Shown one piece after another: positions 1 to 9,167 of a stretch of 64,000 nucleotides of DNA. The first letter of the stretch is position 1. Each line of letters starts with the position of its first letter. The notes under the pieces are model-generated. The model was not told the DNA's origin. It searched no databases and saw only the letters and a list, made by a program, of their open reading frames with translations. The stretch comes from Flavobacteriaceae bacterium S0862. GTDB taxonomy: Bacteria; Bacteroidota; Bacteroidia; Flavobacteriales; Flavobacteriaceae. A program made the position numbers and the translations under genes. Location of the stretch: positions 248,001 to 312,000 of the forward strand of contig JALKAW010000001.1 of NCBI GenBank assembly GCA_023015825.1, read 5' to 3'.

Positions 1-2
1 AC

Positions 3-689
3 AAACAGCAAAGCCAGAGTTTAAGAAAGACAGATGATATTTTAGAACTAAAGTCACGGTTTGGTTTTAGAAAGGATAAAAAATCAAATTGGTATTATTC
101 GGCAAATTTTAGTTTTGCCACGCAATTTACTAATGGTTATAATTATTCTAATAGCGACAAAAAGCCAATATCACAATTTATGGCGCCAGCTTATATGTTT
201 TTGGGTGTTGGAACAGTATATGGTGAGCATATTGAAGAGTTTTCGGCATATATATCACCATTGACCTTAAAATCTACGTTTGTACTAGATCAAGATTTAG
301 CAGACGCTGGTTCTTTTGGTGTCACACCTGCGACCTATGATGTTCTTGGGAATAAATTAACTGATGGTGAAAATGCTAGGCAAGAAGTTGGAATTTTGCT
401 TACTAGCGCTTACGAAAATGTGCTTATGGAAAATATTTCGGTTAGAACATTAGTGAGTTTGTATACGGATTATTTAAATGACTTTGGAAATGTTGATGTA
501 GATTGGGAGTTGAACTTTCAGTTTAAAGTTAATGACCATATCCGTGCTTCAATGGGATCACATATTAAATATGATAACGATGTAAAAACAGCAGTTGAAG
601 ATGAAGATATGCCAGATGAGACTGTTGAAAAAGGCGCTAAAGTTCAATGGAAACAGCTTTTAGGAATTGGAGTGTCAGTTGATTTCTAA
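3..689 (+). CDS. DUF3078 family protein, C-terminal part
   Basis: The reading frame is open from the left edge (codon phase begins at base 3) to TAA at 687-689, giving about 228 residues of a protein whose start lies outside the window. The tail is rich in alternating aromatic and polar residues and contains YYSANFSFATQF, a FKVNDHIRASMGSHIKYDNDV stretch, then QWKQLLGIGVSVDF. Ending on an aromatic beta-strand is typical of DUF3078, a Bacteroidota family of presumed outer-membrane beta-barrel proteins of unknown function. Family assignment is from recognition of the C-terminal pattern; the membrane role is inferred. The first internal Met (base 180) is not a true start because the homologous sequence continues upstream of it. 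Confidence 0.75.
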   Translation, partial: KQQSQSLRKTDDILELKSRFGFRKDKKSNWYYSANFSFATQFTNGYNYSNSDKKPISQFMAPAYMFLGVGTVYGEHIEEFSAYISPLTLKSTFVLDQDLADAGSFGVTPATYDVLGNKLTDGENARQEVGILLTSAYENVLMENISVRTLVSLYTDYLNDFGNVDVDWELNFQFKVNDHIRASMGSHIKYDNDVKTAVEDEDMPDETVEKGAKVQWKQLLGIGVSVDF

Positions 690-873
690 AGTAAATACTT
701 ATTATTTATTTTTGTTAACTTTTTTTTGTTGATAAATTTTAATTTATTGATTTATAGTTAATTGCGAATATTTCTTGTAAACTTTATGATTTAGGCTATG
801 TTCAAAGTTTAAAATTTTTACGTTCTTTACAACTTCAAAATAGAATGTAAAATTTTTAAATTAATCCAACAAC

Positions 874-3429
874 ATGCAAATACAAACCCAACCTATTGTA
901 AAACCTAAAACTTACTCTCAAGAAGACGCTTTTGAAGCCTCTGTTAAATATTTTAATGGTGACGATTTAGCTGCTCGTGTATGGATAAATAAATACGCCT
1001 TAAAAGACTCTGAAGGTAATTTATACGAGTTGACTCCAAACGATATGCATCATCGAATTGCCAAAGAAATTGCAAGAGTCGAATCGAGATATCCAAATCC
1101 TTTATCAGAAGAAACAATATTTGATTTAATTAAAGATTTTAAATACATCGTGCCTCAAGGAAGTCCAATGGCAGGAATTGGTAACCCATACCAAATTGCT
1201 TCACTTTCTAACTGTTTTGTTATTGGTAACGAAGGTAATTCCGATTCGTATGGAGGTATTATGAAAATCGACCAAGAACAAGTACAACTTATGAAACGTC
1301 GTGGTGGTGTTGGTCACGATTTGTCTCATATTCGTCCTAAAGGGTCTCCTGTAAAAAATTCAGCGTTAACGTCAACAGGCATTGTGCCTTTTATGGAGCG
1401 TTATTCTAATTCAACAAGAGAGGTTGCACAAGATGGTCGTCGTGGAGCGCTCATGTTATCTGTTTCTATCAACCATCCAGATTCCGAAGATTTTATTGAT
1501 GCTAAACTAGAGCAAGGAAAAGTAACAGGCGCTAATGTTTCGGTTAGAATTGACGATGAATTTATGAAGGCTGTAAAAACCAGCTCGACATATACACAGA
1601 AATATCCAATTTTTAGTAGCAACCCTAAGTTTTCAAAAACCATTGAAGCTCATAAGCTTTGGAAAAAAATTGTTCATAACGCATGGAAATCAGCCGAACC
1701 AGGTATTTTATTTTGGGATACCATCATCAACGAATCGGTTCCAGATTGTTATGCAGATTTAGGTTATAAAACGGTTTCAACCAATCCTTGTGGCGAAATC
1801 CCATTATGTCCTTATGATTCTTGCCGTTTATTGGCGATGAATTTATTTTCTTATGTTGAAAATCCTTTTACTGATAAAGCTGAATTTAATTTTGAATTAT
1901 TTAAAAAACACATACATGTAGCACAACGCATCATGGACGATATTATCGATCTAGAATTAGAAAAAATAGATGCGATTATTGCTAAAATAGATGCTGACCC
2001 AGAATTAGACGAAGTAAAAGCAACCGAAAGGAATTTATGGTTAAACATTAAAACCAAAGCATACGAGGGTCGTAGAACAGGAATAGGCATTACTGCTGAG
2101 GGAGATATGTTGGCTGCTTTGGGGATTAAATACGGAAGTAAGAAAGGAAATGCGTTTTCAGTTGAAGTACATAAAACCCTAGGAATTGAAGCGTATAGAG
2201 CTTCGGTTTATATGGCAAAAGATAGAGGAGCATTTGAAATTTTTGATGCTGAGCGTGAAAAAAACAATCCGTTTATTCAGCGTTTAAAAGAGGCTGACGA
2301 TAAGTTGTACTACGAAATGTTGGAACATGGACGTAGAAACATTGCTTTATTAACTATTGCTCCAACAGGAACAACAAGTTTAATGACACAAACTTCTTCT
2401 GGAATTGAGCCGGTATTTATGCCAGTTTATAAACGTAGAAGAAAAGTAAATCCAAACGATAAAAATATACATGTGGATTTTGTAGACGAAGTTGGAGACT
2501 CTTGGGAAGAGTATGTAGTGTTTCATCACAGATTTAAGCAATGGATGGAAGTAAACGGAATTGATTCTGATAAAAATTATTCTCAAGAAGAACTAGATAA
2601 AATAGTTGAAAAGTCACCTTATTACAAAGCAACTTCCAATGATGTGGATTGGATGAGTAAAGTTAGTATGCAAGGTGCTGTACAAAAATGGGTGGACCAT
2701 TCCATAAGTGTTACTATTAATTTACCTAACGATGCTACTGAAGAATTGGTAGGTAAATTGTATTTAGAAGCTTGGGAAGCAGGTTGTAAAGGTGTAACTG
2801 TTTATAGAGACGGCTCACGTTCTGGTGTGTTAATTTCGAATGAAGAAAAGAAAGATGAAGAACAAGAAACTTTAACAGCTTTCCCAACAAAAAGACCTCA
2901 AGTTTTAGAGGCTGATGTGGTTCGTTTTCAAAATAACAAGGAAAAATGGATTGCCTTTATTGGTTTAATCGATGGAAAACCTTACGAAGTATTTACTGGT
3001 TTAGCTGACGATGAAGATGGTATTTTAATACCACGTTGGGCAAATAATGGGCTTATTATAAAAAACAGAAACGAAGATGGAACGTCTCGATACGATTTTC
3101 AGTATCAAAACAAAAGAGGCTACAAAACTACTATTGAAGGATTATCTCATAAATTTAATCCAGAATATTGGAACTATGCTAAGTTAATCTCAAGTACACT
3201 TCGCCATGGTATGCCAATAGATAAGATTGTAGATTTAATTAATAGTTTGCAATTGGATAGTGAATCAATAAACACGTGGAAAAATGGGGTAGTTAGAGCA
3301 ATTAAGCGTTATGTGGAAGATGGTACTCAAGCAAAAGGACAAACTTGCGCCAATTGTAGTTCAACCAGTTTAATCTACCAAGAAGGCTGTTTAACTTGTA
3401 AAGATTGCGGATCTTCTAAGTGTGGCTAA
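874..3429 (+). CDS. nrdJ: adenosylcobalamin-dependent ribonucleoside-diphosphate reductase (class II)
   Basis: Reduces ribonucleoside diphosphates to deoxyribonucleotides with an adenosylcobalamin-generated thiyl radical; cytoplasmic. The 851 residues show the class II pattern: a redox Cys in SLSNCFVIGN near residue 114, the NPCGEIPL loop near 305-312 carrying the radical Cys and its Asn/Glu partners, the phosphate-binding APTGTTS loop near 500, and a Cys-rich tail (CANCSS then GCLTCKDCGSSKCG) that resembles a zinc-ribbon and carries the terminal dithiol. Length suits the long TIGR02504-type enzyme. The start follows a 184-nt gap with no cobalamin-riboswitch B12 box that I can recognise. The stop interlocks with that of the convergent transporter gene. 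Together with icmF at 11.1 kb it indicates reliance on B12. Confidence 0.95.
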   Translation: MQIQTQPIVKPKTYSQEDAFEASVKYFNGDDLAARVWINKYALKDSEGNLYELTPNDMHHRIAKEIARVESRYPNPLSEETIFDLIKDFKYIVPQGSPMAGIGNPYQIASLSNCFVIGNEGNSDSYGGIMKIDQEQVQLMKRRGGVGHDLSHIRPKGSPVKNSALTSTGIVPFMERYSNSTREVAQDGRRGALMLSVSINHPDSEDFIDAKLEQGKVTGANVSVRIDDEFMKAVKTSSTYTQKYPIFSSNPKFSKTIEAHKLWKKIVHNAWKSAEPGILFWDTIINESVPDCYADLGYKTVSTNPCGEIPLCPYDSCRLLAMNLFSYVENPFTDKAEFNFELFKKHIHVAQRIMDDIIDLELEKIDAIIAKIDADPELDEVKATERNLWLNIKTKAYEGRRTGIGITAEGDMLAALGIKYGSKKGNAFSVEVHKTLGIEAYRASVYMAKDRGAFEIFDAEREKNNPFIQRLKEADDKLYYEMLEHGRRNIALLTIAPTGTTSLMTQTSSGIEPVFMPVYKRRRKVNPNDKNIHVDFVDEVGDSWEEYVVFHHRFKQWMEVNGIDSDKNYSQEELDKIVEKSPYYKATSNDVDWMSKVSMQGAVQKWVDHSISVTINLPNDATEELVGKLYLEAWEAGCKGVTVYRDGSRSGVLISNEEKKDEEQETLTAFPTKRPQVLEADVVRFQNNKEKWIAFIGLIDGKPYEVFTGLADDEDGILIPRWANNGLIIKNRNEDGTSRYDFQYQNKRGYKTTIEGLSHKFNPEYWNYAKLISSTLRHGMPIDKIVDLINSLQLDSESINTWKNGVVRAIKRYVEDGTQAKGQTCANCSSTSLIYQEGCLTCKDCGSSKCG

Positions 3430-4913
3430 TTATTAGTTTGTTTTAAAGCTTCAGGAAATATATTTGGGTCGAAATCCCAAAGAAAAGGTAATAAATAATA
3501 CGTGATAAGCGTGATTAATATGACGCTTATTACGTTCATCAATATTCCTGTTCGCATCATATCTGGAATTTTCAAGTATCCTGAGCCAAAAACAATGGCG
3601 TTTGGTGGTGTGGCTACTGGCAGCATAAAAGCACAAGACGCAGCTACCGTAATCCCAACCATTAATGTAAATGGATGAACATCTAAAATTAGAGCTATTG
3701 GTGCAATAACTGGTAAGAGCATTGCTGTTGTGGCTAGGTTAGATGTGATTTCGGTTAGAAAGTTAACTGCTAGTATTAAAACAAACAGTAGGGCAAATAA
3801 TGGTAGATTTTCAAACTGGGTTACCTGTGCTCCAATCCATTCAGCTAATCCACTAGTTTTAAAACCTTCTGCTAACGCTAAACCACCTCCAAAAAGTAAT
3901 AAAATACCCCAAGGTAATTTTACAGCGCTTTCCCAATTAATAATCTTTTTCTCTTTCCTTTTTTTGGTTGGGAGAATAAATAAAATGGTTGCGCTTGCCA
4001 TGGCTATTATTGTATCATCTATGGCAGGAATTAGCTTTGAAATTAGAAAAGAACGTGTCATCCATAAAAAAGCAGTAATACAAAAAACGATTAACACGGT
4101 TTTTTCTTCATAACTAATTTTCCCTAAGTTTTTTAATAATCTTTTTATTTCAGCTTTTCCACCAGGAAAATCTTTTTGTGTGAAACTAAAAGCAACAGTC
4201 GTCATATATTTCCAACAAATAAACAAAAGTATTATAGAAATTGGTAAGCCATAGATTATCCATTTAGAGAAGGTCATTTCAACATTGTATTGCTCTTCTA
4301 AAATACCAGCAAAAATTAAATTTGGAGGCGTTCCAATAAGCGTAGCAACACCTCCAATAGATGCGCTATAAGCAATGGAAAGCATTAGTGCTTTTCCGAA
4401 AATTTCGTTTTCGTCCTCTTTGGTATTAGGGTTGTCTTTAAGTTGCAGTATAATTGCCATTCCAATTGGTAGCATCATTACTGTAGTGGCTGTATTGGAA
4501 ATCCACATACTTAAAAACGCTGTGGCAATCATAAAACCTAATATAATTTTACTAACGCTAGTGCCAATTATGTTAATTACAGTAAGTGCAATACGTTTAT
4601 GCAAATTCCATTTTTCTATAGCAATGGCAAGAACAAATCCGCCTATATAAAGAAACACATATTTATGTCCAAAAGCAGCTGTGGTAGTACTTAATTCCAT
4701 CGCTCCAGTAATAGGGAACAAGATAATTGGGAGCATTGCTGTTACTGCAATTGGAACTACTTCTAAAATCCACCAAATAGCTACCCAAAGTGTCGTTGCT
4801 AACACAGCAACCCCTTCTGGCGATAATCCCTCAGGTTTAAAAAAAAGAAGGGTGAAAGTAAATAATAAAGGCCCAAGAACTAGCCCAAATTGTTTTATGA
4901 TTTTACTTCGCAT
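3426..4913 (-). CDS. DASS-family (SLC13) sodium/dicarboxylate symporter
   Basis: Inner-membrane transporter of 495 residues expected to import C4-dicarboxylates or related anions with sodium. It has about a dozen hydrophobic segments arranged as two repeats, each with the family's SNT-type motif: ISNTATTVMMLP near residue 140 and TSNLATTAMLLP near 390. Each is followed by a TPPN motif (GTPPNLIFAG and ATPPNAIVFGSG). These pairs form the two sodium/substrate clamshell loops in SLC13 structures. The exact substrate cannot be read from the sequence. The gene is convergent with nrdJ and overlaps its stop by 4 nt; no terminator is visible between them. Confidence 0.9.
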   Translation of the reverse strand: MRSKIIKQFGLVLGPLLFTFTLLFFKPEGLSPEGVAVLATTLWVAIWWILEVVPIAVTAMLPIILFPITGAMELSTTTAAFGHKYVFLYIGGFVLAIAIEKWNLHKRIALTVINIIGTSVSKIILGFMIATAFLSMWISNTATTVMMLPIGMAIILQLKDNPNTKEDENEIFGKALMLSIAYSASIGGVATLIGTPPNLIFAGILEEQYNVEMTFSKWIIYGLPISIILLFICWKYMTTVAFSFTQKDFPGGKAEIKRLLKNLGKISYEEKTVLIVFCITAFLWMTRSFLISKLIPAIDDTIIAMASATILFILPTKKRKEKKIINWESAVKLPWGILLLFGGGLALAEGFKTSGLAEWIGAQVTQFENLPLFALLFVLILAVNFLTEITSNLATTAMLLPVIAPIALILDVHPFTLMVGITVAASCAFMLPVATPPNAIVFGSGYLKIPDMMRTGILMNVISVILITLITYYLLPFLWDFDPNIFPEALKQTNN

Positions 4914-5009
4914 ATTTTATAAATGGTAATGCAAAATACAATTTTCTTAATTAAGAATTAAGTTAAGCTACCTTCGCTTAAATATCTATAATCTTCAAGT
5001 TCGTTTAGC

Positions 5010-5618
5010 TTATCGATTTTTTTTTGAACAACCGTTTTTTAATAGATAAATTTCATCTGAGGTTTCAATAATATGCGAGTATAAGTGATCGGTTATAATA
5101 ATAATTTTTTCTAGTTTCTCAATGCTAATAAGTTGCTTTATTTTTTCAATTTGTAAAGGTGCGATATGGGAAAATGGTTCGTCTAATAATACAATATCAC
5201 TATTACTTTTTAGGATTAAATAGATTTCAACAAAGCGTTGTTCTCCTCCCGATAACCTATTTATTTTAGTCTTTTTGTATTTTGAAAAAGCAGGTAAATG
5301 CAAAATAAAACCCTCCCAGTCAACATGAAATAATTTAAATATTGAAGGAAGTTTTAAATTAAGCAAGAATGTATGTTGCGGTAAATATTTAACCAGTTTT
5401 GTTAAATATAATGGTTTTAAAATAGGTTTTTTACCTATGCGTACTAATTTGTATTTTGGTTGAATATTTCCAAAAATTATATTAAGCAGCGACGTTTTTC
5501 CACAACCATTACTGCCAAGGATACCAACCACTCTTCCAGTTTCAGCTTTGAGGTAAATACCACTTAAAATACGTTTGTAGTTAAAATTTAATTCTACATT
5601 ATCAATTTCAAGAATCAT
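5010..5618 (-). CDS. ABC transporter ATP-binding protein
   Basis: Compact 202-residue ABC ATPase. Visible motifs are Walker A GSNGCGKTS near residue 35, a Q-loop KYLPQHT near 78, the signature LSGGEQR near 124, Walker B IVLLDEP near 143-148 and the H-loop ITDHLYSHI near 178. It is shorter than most exporters' ATPases and closer in layout to LptB-like or lipoprotein-exporter subunits. The start overlaps the stop of the upstream 97-residue membrane protein by 4 nt, so the two are translationally coupled and probably form one transporter. Substrate unknown. Confidence 0.85.
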   Translation of the reverse strand: MILEIDNVELNFNYKRILSGIYLKAETGRVVGILGSNGCGKTSLLNIIFGNIQPKYKLVRIGKKPILKPLYLTKLVKYLPQHTFLLNLKLPSIFKLFHVDWEGFILHLPAFSKYKKTKINRLSGGEQRFVEIYLILKSNSDIVLLDEPFSHIAPLQIEKIKQLISIEKLEKIIIITDHLYSHIIETSDEIYLLKNGCSKKNR

Positions 5619-5908
5619 ATAAATTCCTTAATGAGGAGTAGAAAGGTAATGGTTATTAAAATATCGACAAAAAATAAAACCGAAAATAGTTTAAATGTTG
5701 ATATACCGAGATTTTTATAAAAAATAAGCTTTCGTTTTGCAGAAGTTTCGTTAACTAAATACCATAAAAATATGGTTAGCAGTAACTTAGTAGCTATTGC
5801 GGTAAAAATATTTGGATTAACTATCACAATGAAGATATTGATAAAAAAAGACCATAAAACATACGATCTATAAAAAGCCATTATGGACATTAATTGCTGC
5901 ATATACAC
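5615..5908 (-). CDS. small membrane protein, probable partner of the downstream ABC ATPase
   Basis: 97 residues with three strongly hydrophobic stretches (about 17-33, 38-51 and 71-92) and few charges, so an integral membrane protein. No family recognised. Its 4-nt overlap with the following ABC ATPase and the absence of another permease nearby suggest it supplies part of the membrane portion. A 97-residue permease is unusually small, so another subunit elsewhere or a truncated gene is possible. The start could also be the Met at residue 3 or 7; no Shine-Dalgarno helps decide. Confidence 0.6.
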   Translation of the reverse strand: MYMQQLMSIMAFYRSYVLWSFFINIFIVIVNPNIFTAIATKLLLTIFLWYLVNETSAKRKLIFYKNLGISTFKLFSVLFFVDILITITFLLLIKEFI

Positions 5909-5964
5909 AAATAAACGGTTAATGTATGTAAATATTTTGTATTGCTTGCTAAGATTTTACTTCA

Positions 5965-5993
5965 TTGAAAATTCATAAATTATCGTATTTTTG
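5965..5993 (+). promoter_or_regulatory. Bacteroidota-type promoter of prfA
   Basis: TTG at 5965-5967 and TATTTTTG at 5986-5993 match the TTG-N17-23-TAnnTTTG promoter of Bacteroidota (spacing 18). The box overlaps a possible TTG codon at 5991 in frame with prfA, which argues that translation starts instead at ATG 6015, giving a leader of roughly 15-18 nt. Confidence 0.7.
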
Positions 5994-6014
5994 CGACACA
6001 ATTCACATAAGCAG

Positions 6015-7091
6015 ATGCTAGAAAAAATTCAAATAGTAAAACAACGTTTTGATGAGGTAAGTGATTTAATTATTCAGCCAGATATAATTACAGACCAAAA
6101 GCGTTACATACAATTAAATAAAGAATATAAAGACCTAAAAAAAATTGTTGATAAAGGCGAAATCTATAAATCTTTAACAGATAATATAGCCGAAGCAGAA
6201 GAAATCATTGCAGATGGTAGTGATGCCGAAATGGTTGAAATGGCAAAAATGCAATTAGAAGAAGCTAAGGCTAAATTACCAGATTTAGAAGAAGAAATCA
6301 GGTTTTTGTTAATACCAAAGGATCCTGATGATGCGAAGAATGTTGTTGTTGAAGTACGCGCAGGAACAGGAGGCGATGAGGCTAGTATTTTTGCAGGAGA
6401 TTTATATAGAATGTACTCAAAATATTGTAGCGATAAAGGATGGAAGGTAGATGTTGTTAGTTTGAGTGAAGGAACCTCTGGAGGTTATAAAGAAATAATT
6501 TTTGAAGTCTCAGGTGAAGATGTTTATGGAACCATGAAGTTTGAAGCTGGTGTTCATCGTGTACAGCGTGTGCCTCAAACAGAGACTCAAGGTAGGGTTC
6601 ATACATCTGCAGCGACAGTAATGGTGCTTCCTGAAGCCGAAGAATTTGATGTAGAGTTAGATATGAGCGAAGTACGAATTGAGCGTACCACGTCAACAGG
6701 TCCTGGAGGGCAATCGGTTAATACAACGTATTCGGCAATTAAATTGCATCACGAACCAACAGGAATGATTGTGAGTTGCCAAGACCAGAAATCATCACAC
6801 AAAAACCTTGAGAAAGCTTTAAAAGTTTTACGTTCACGTTTATATGAAATGGAATTGGCAAAGAAACAAGCGGCAGATTCCGAGAAGAGAAAGAGTATGG
6901 TGTCATCAGGTGATAGAAGCGCAAAAATTAGAACCTATAATTATCCTCAAGGACGAGTTACTGACCATAGAATTGGGTTAACCTTGTATGATTTGTCCAA
7001 TATCATTAATGGTGACATTCAAAAAATAATAGACGAATTAATGTTAGCTGAAAACACTGAGATGTTGAAGGCTAGTGATGACGTGATTTAA
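6015..7091 (+). CDS. prfA: peptide chain release factor 1
   Basis: Reads UAA and UAG in the ribosomal A site and triggers hydrolysis of peptidyl-tRNA. The 358-residue protein has the GGQ catalytic motif in [12 protein letters not shown] near residue 232, the following [10 protein letters not shown] stretch, and an N-terminal helical domain; length is normal for RF1. I chose the ATG at 6015 ([12 protein letters not shown]) because the in-frame TTG eight codons earlier lies inside the promoter box. The next gene, pyrF, is 92 nt downstream, separated by a palindromic element. Essential housekeeping gene. Confidence 0.97.
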   Translation: MLEKIQIVKQRFDEVSDLIIQPDIITDQKRYIQLNKEYKDLKKIVDKGEIYKSLTDNIAEAEEIIADGSDAEMVEMAKMQLEEAKAKLPDLEEEIRFLLIPKDPDDAKNVVVEVRAGTGGDEASIFAGDLYRMYSKYCSDKGWKVDVVSLSEGTSGGYKEIIFEVSGEDVYGTMKFEAGVHRVQRVPQTETQGRVHTSAATVMVLPEAEEFDVELDMSEVRIERTTSTGPGGQSVNTTYSAIKLHHEPTGMIVSCQDQKSSHKNLEKALKVLRSRLYEMELAKKQAADSEKRKSMVSSGDRSAKIRTYNYPQGRVTDHRIGLTLYDLSNIINGDIQKIIDELMLAENTEMLKASDDVI

Positions 7092-7109
7092 AGAAGCCCT
7101 TTCTGACTC

Positions 7110-7179
7110 TTTCCCAAAGGGAAAAATAAGTTTGCGGATATGTAGTATAACAGTTTCCTCCTTTGGAGGATTAAGGAGG
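7110..7179. repeat. palindromic REP-like element before pyrF
   Basis: Two short perfect hairpins lie between prfA and pyrF: TTTCCC-AAA-GGGAAA at 7110-7124 and TCCTCC-TTT-GGAGGA at 7156-7170. The second is immediately followed by AAGGAGG at 7173-7179, four bases before the pyrF ATG. The CCTCC arm could also pair with that AAGGAGG. Such CTCC-TTT-GGAG / GGAGG arrangements resemble short dispersed palindromic elements I associate with Flavobacteriaceae intergenic regions. The AAGGAGG is therefore more likely part of the repeat than a genuine ribosome-binding site in a clade that rarely uses one. Confidence 0.45.
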
Positions 7180-7183
7180 CCAA

Positions 7184-8005
7184 ATGACAACACAACAACT
7201 TGTAAGCCAAATCAAAAAAAAGAAGTCCTTTCTATGTATAGGGTTAGATGTCGATTTAAATAAAATTCCTCAGCACTTATTAAAAGATGAGGATCCAATT
7301 TTTGCCTTTAACAAGGCTATTATCGATGCTACTCATCACTTATGTGTGGCTTATAAACCTAATACAGCTTTTTATGAAGCCTATGGTTTAAAAGGGTGGC
7401 AAGCGCTTGAAAAAACCATTGATTATATAAACAAAAATCACCCAGAAATTTTCACTATTGCTGATGCGAAACGTGGTGATATTGGTAACACAAGTACTAT
7501 GTATGCCAAAGCGTTTTTTGAGGATTTAGCTTTTGATAGTGTTACTGTAGCGCCTTATATGGGAAAGGATTCAGTAGAACCATTTTTAGCATTTGAGGAT
7601 AAGCATACTATTTTACTAGCGTTAACATCTAATCAAGGTGCTTTCGATTTTCAGACAAAAACTGTAGATGGAATAGAATTATATAAACAAGTTTTAGAAA
7701 CCTCTAAGTCTTGGCAAAATTCTGAGAATTTAATGTACGTAGTTGGTGCTACAAAAGCTGAGTTTTTAGCTGATATCAGAAAAATTATTCCAGATAGTTT
7801 TTTATTAGTTCCTGGAGTTGGAGCTCAAGGAGGAAATCTACAAGAGGTTTGTAAATATGGAATGAATAACACTATTGGATTATTAATTAATTCATCCAGA
7901 GGAATTATTTATGCTTCAAACCAAGAAGATTTTGCGCAAGCAGCAGCTGCAAAAGCAAAAGTGCTTCAGTTAGAAATGGAGTCAGAATTGAACTCGTTAA
8001 ACTAA
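7184..8005 (+). CDS. pyrF: orotidine 5'-phosphate decarboxylase
   Basis: Final step of de novo UMP synthesis, decarboxylating OMP. 273 residues of the longer (type 2) bacterial family, with the TIM-barrel catalytic motif [12 protein letters not shown] near residues 90-101 containing the Asp-Lys-Asp charge network, an N-terminal CIGLDVD strand, and the phosphate-binding [11 protein letters not shown] plus NSSRGIIYA loops near 207 and 237. It follows prfA in the same direction. The AAGGAGG four bases before the ATG is discussed under the palindromic element. Confidence 0.95.
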   Translation: MTTQQLVSQIKKKKSFLCIGLDVDLNKIPQHLLKDEDPIFAFNKAIIDATHHLCVAYKPNTAFYEAYGLKGWQALEKTIDYINKNHPEIFTIADAKRGDIGNTSTMYAKAFFEDLAFDSVTVAPYMGKDSVEPFLAFEDKHTILLALTSNQGAFDFQTKTVDGIELYKQVLETSKSWQNSENLMYVVGATKAEFLADIRKIIPDSFLLVPGVGAQGGNLQEVCKYGMNNTIGLLINSSRGIIYASNQEDFAQAAAAKAKVLQLEMESELNSLN

Positions 8006-8017
8006 TTAAGTTGTAGT

Positions 8018-8164
8018 TTATAAACTGGCTTTCCAATCTTTTGTTTTGTCTAGTTTGCTCACATCTTCAACAAAATTTGCAATTCTACTTTCAAGCTCTT
8101 TCAAACTTAAAATTTTGTTGAGATTAGGTTTAATTTTTCCAACTTTACAGAAATGTGTACTCAT
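8018..8164 (-). CDS. small hypothetical protein, 48 aa
   Basis: Minus-strand ORF with ATG at 8162-8164 and TAA at 8018-8020. The product is lysine-rich and amphipathic, with a predicted helix KELESRIANFVEDVSKLDK and a C-terminal DWKASL. Composition resembles a real cytosolic small protein rather than random frame, and it lies just downstream, same strand, of the Lacal_2735-like gene. No family recognised; it could equally be a chance ORF. Confidence 0.35.
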   Translation of the reverse strand: MSTHFCKVGKIKPNLNKILSLKELESRIANFVEDVSKLDKTKDWKASL

Positions 8165-8235
8165 AGTTTTTTATTTAAATTACGAGAATCCCTATTATTT
8201 GGATGTTTCGAAAAAGTTAAAGAATTGATAAATAA

Positions 8236-8478
8236 TCAAATAGAAGCTTGGGATTGTTCTCTTGATAAAAATTTAAGCTTATTAAGCTCGTCCAAAAGTT
8301 TTATGGCTCTAAACTCAGAAATGTCACTTAAGGCATGATCCGTTTGCCTAAGATTATAGGCTTCCTCAATAAGTTGTTTGTACTTATTGTTTAATCTTAT
8401 TTGGTCTTCAATAAAGGTTGAAACCTTGGTCATAATTAATTCATATAACAAAGCATTAATATATTTAAAATATTGCAT
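8236..8478 (-). CDS. Lacal_2735 (DUF6435)-like small protein
   Basis: 80-residue ORF whose core LNNKYKQLIEEAYNLRQTDHALSDISEFRA... follows the pattern of the short Lacal_2735 family proteins of Flavobacteriaceae, which carry a YKKLxEEAYKLS...SD...A..-like helical hairpin. Function unknown; likely cytosolic and helical. The family is usually nearer 60 residues, so translation could start at the internal Met16 (8433) rather than at 8478. Family call is by pattern recollection and needs a profile search. Confidence 0.5.
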   Translation of the reverse strand: MQYFKYINALLYELIMTKVSTFIEDQIRLNNKYKQLIEEAYNLRQTDHALSDISEFRAIKLLDELNKLKFLSREQSQASI

Positions 8479-8650
8479 AACAGCAACTTAAATTTTAAAT
8501 TGTTAATAAAAAATATACTCGTTGAATTTATCGTGTTAATAATTTCATTGAAGAAATTCAATTAGAGTGACCATTTAATGTTATGTTAATATTAGATATA
8601 GATTAATTATGATTTAATATCTTTAAAAGGCAATCAAAAAACTTAATCAA

Positions 8651-9163
8651 ATGAAACCCTTATTCACATTATTAGTTATCTGTTTCATGACAATAACTGT
8701 AAACTCTCAAACTAATAATAATAGTTGTAATTGCTGTACAGAAAAACATACCGAATTTGACTTTTGGGTTGGTAGTTGGACAGTAACGAATCCAAATGGA
8801 AGTGCAGCTGGAAGTAATATCATTGAAAAAATTCAAGACAACTGTGTATTACGTGAAAATTGGACTAGTGCTACAGCAGGTTTTACAGGGACAAGTAATA
8901 ATTTCTACAATGCAGCAAAACAGCAATGGGAGCAAATATGGATTGATAATCAAGGCGGAAGCTTGCATTTAAAAGGAAATAGAGTTGGGAACCAAATGAT
9001 TTTAAAAACCGATGTTGCCAAAAACCAAAACGGAGAACCATTCTACCATCGCGTAACTTGGACCAAAAATGCAGATGGTACTGTAAGACAGTACTGGGAA
9101 ACGATTACCAATGATAAAGATATTACTGTGGCTTTTGATGGGTTGTATAAAAGAGTTGAGTGA
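8651..9163 (+). CDS. secreted DUF1579-like protein
   Basis: 170 residues. Residues 1-19 form a Sec signal peptide (KPLFTLLVICFMTITVNSQ). The mature part begins with a Cys-rich linker (CNCC) and then HTEFDFWVGSWTVTNPNG, the FDFWxGxW signature seen in DUF1579-type beta-barrel domains, followed by alternating beta strands (VLRENWTSATAGFTG, QWEQIWIDNQGG, RVTWTKNADGTVRQYWE). The family has a lipocalin-like fold of unknown ligand. It stands alone, preceded by a 170-nt AT-rich gap in which I see no structure. Confidence 0.75.
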   Translation: MKPLFTLLVICFMTITVNSQTNNNSCNCCTEKHTEFDFWVGSWTVTNPNGSAAGSNIIEKIQDNCVLRENWTSATAGFTGTSNNFYNAAKQQWEQIWIDNQGGSLHLKGNRVGNQMILKTDVAKNQNGEPFYHRVTWTKNADGTVRQYWETITNDKDITVAFDGLYKRVE

Positions 9164-9167
9164 TAAA

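Noticed and set aside
690-873. Cobalamin riboswitch before nrdJ
   Set aside because: No recognisable B12 box, and the segment is featureless AT-rich DNA; not excluded by covariance search.
5991-6014. Upstream TTG start extending prfA by eight residues
   Set aside because: The TTG lies within the TATTTTTG promoter box and the residues do not match RF1 N-termini; ATG 6015 fits.
8046-8338. Plus-strand ORFs after pyrF
   Set aside because: They overlap better minus-strand candidates (8018-8164 and the Lacal_2735-like gene) and have poor composition.
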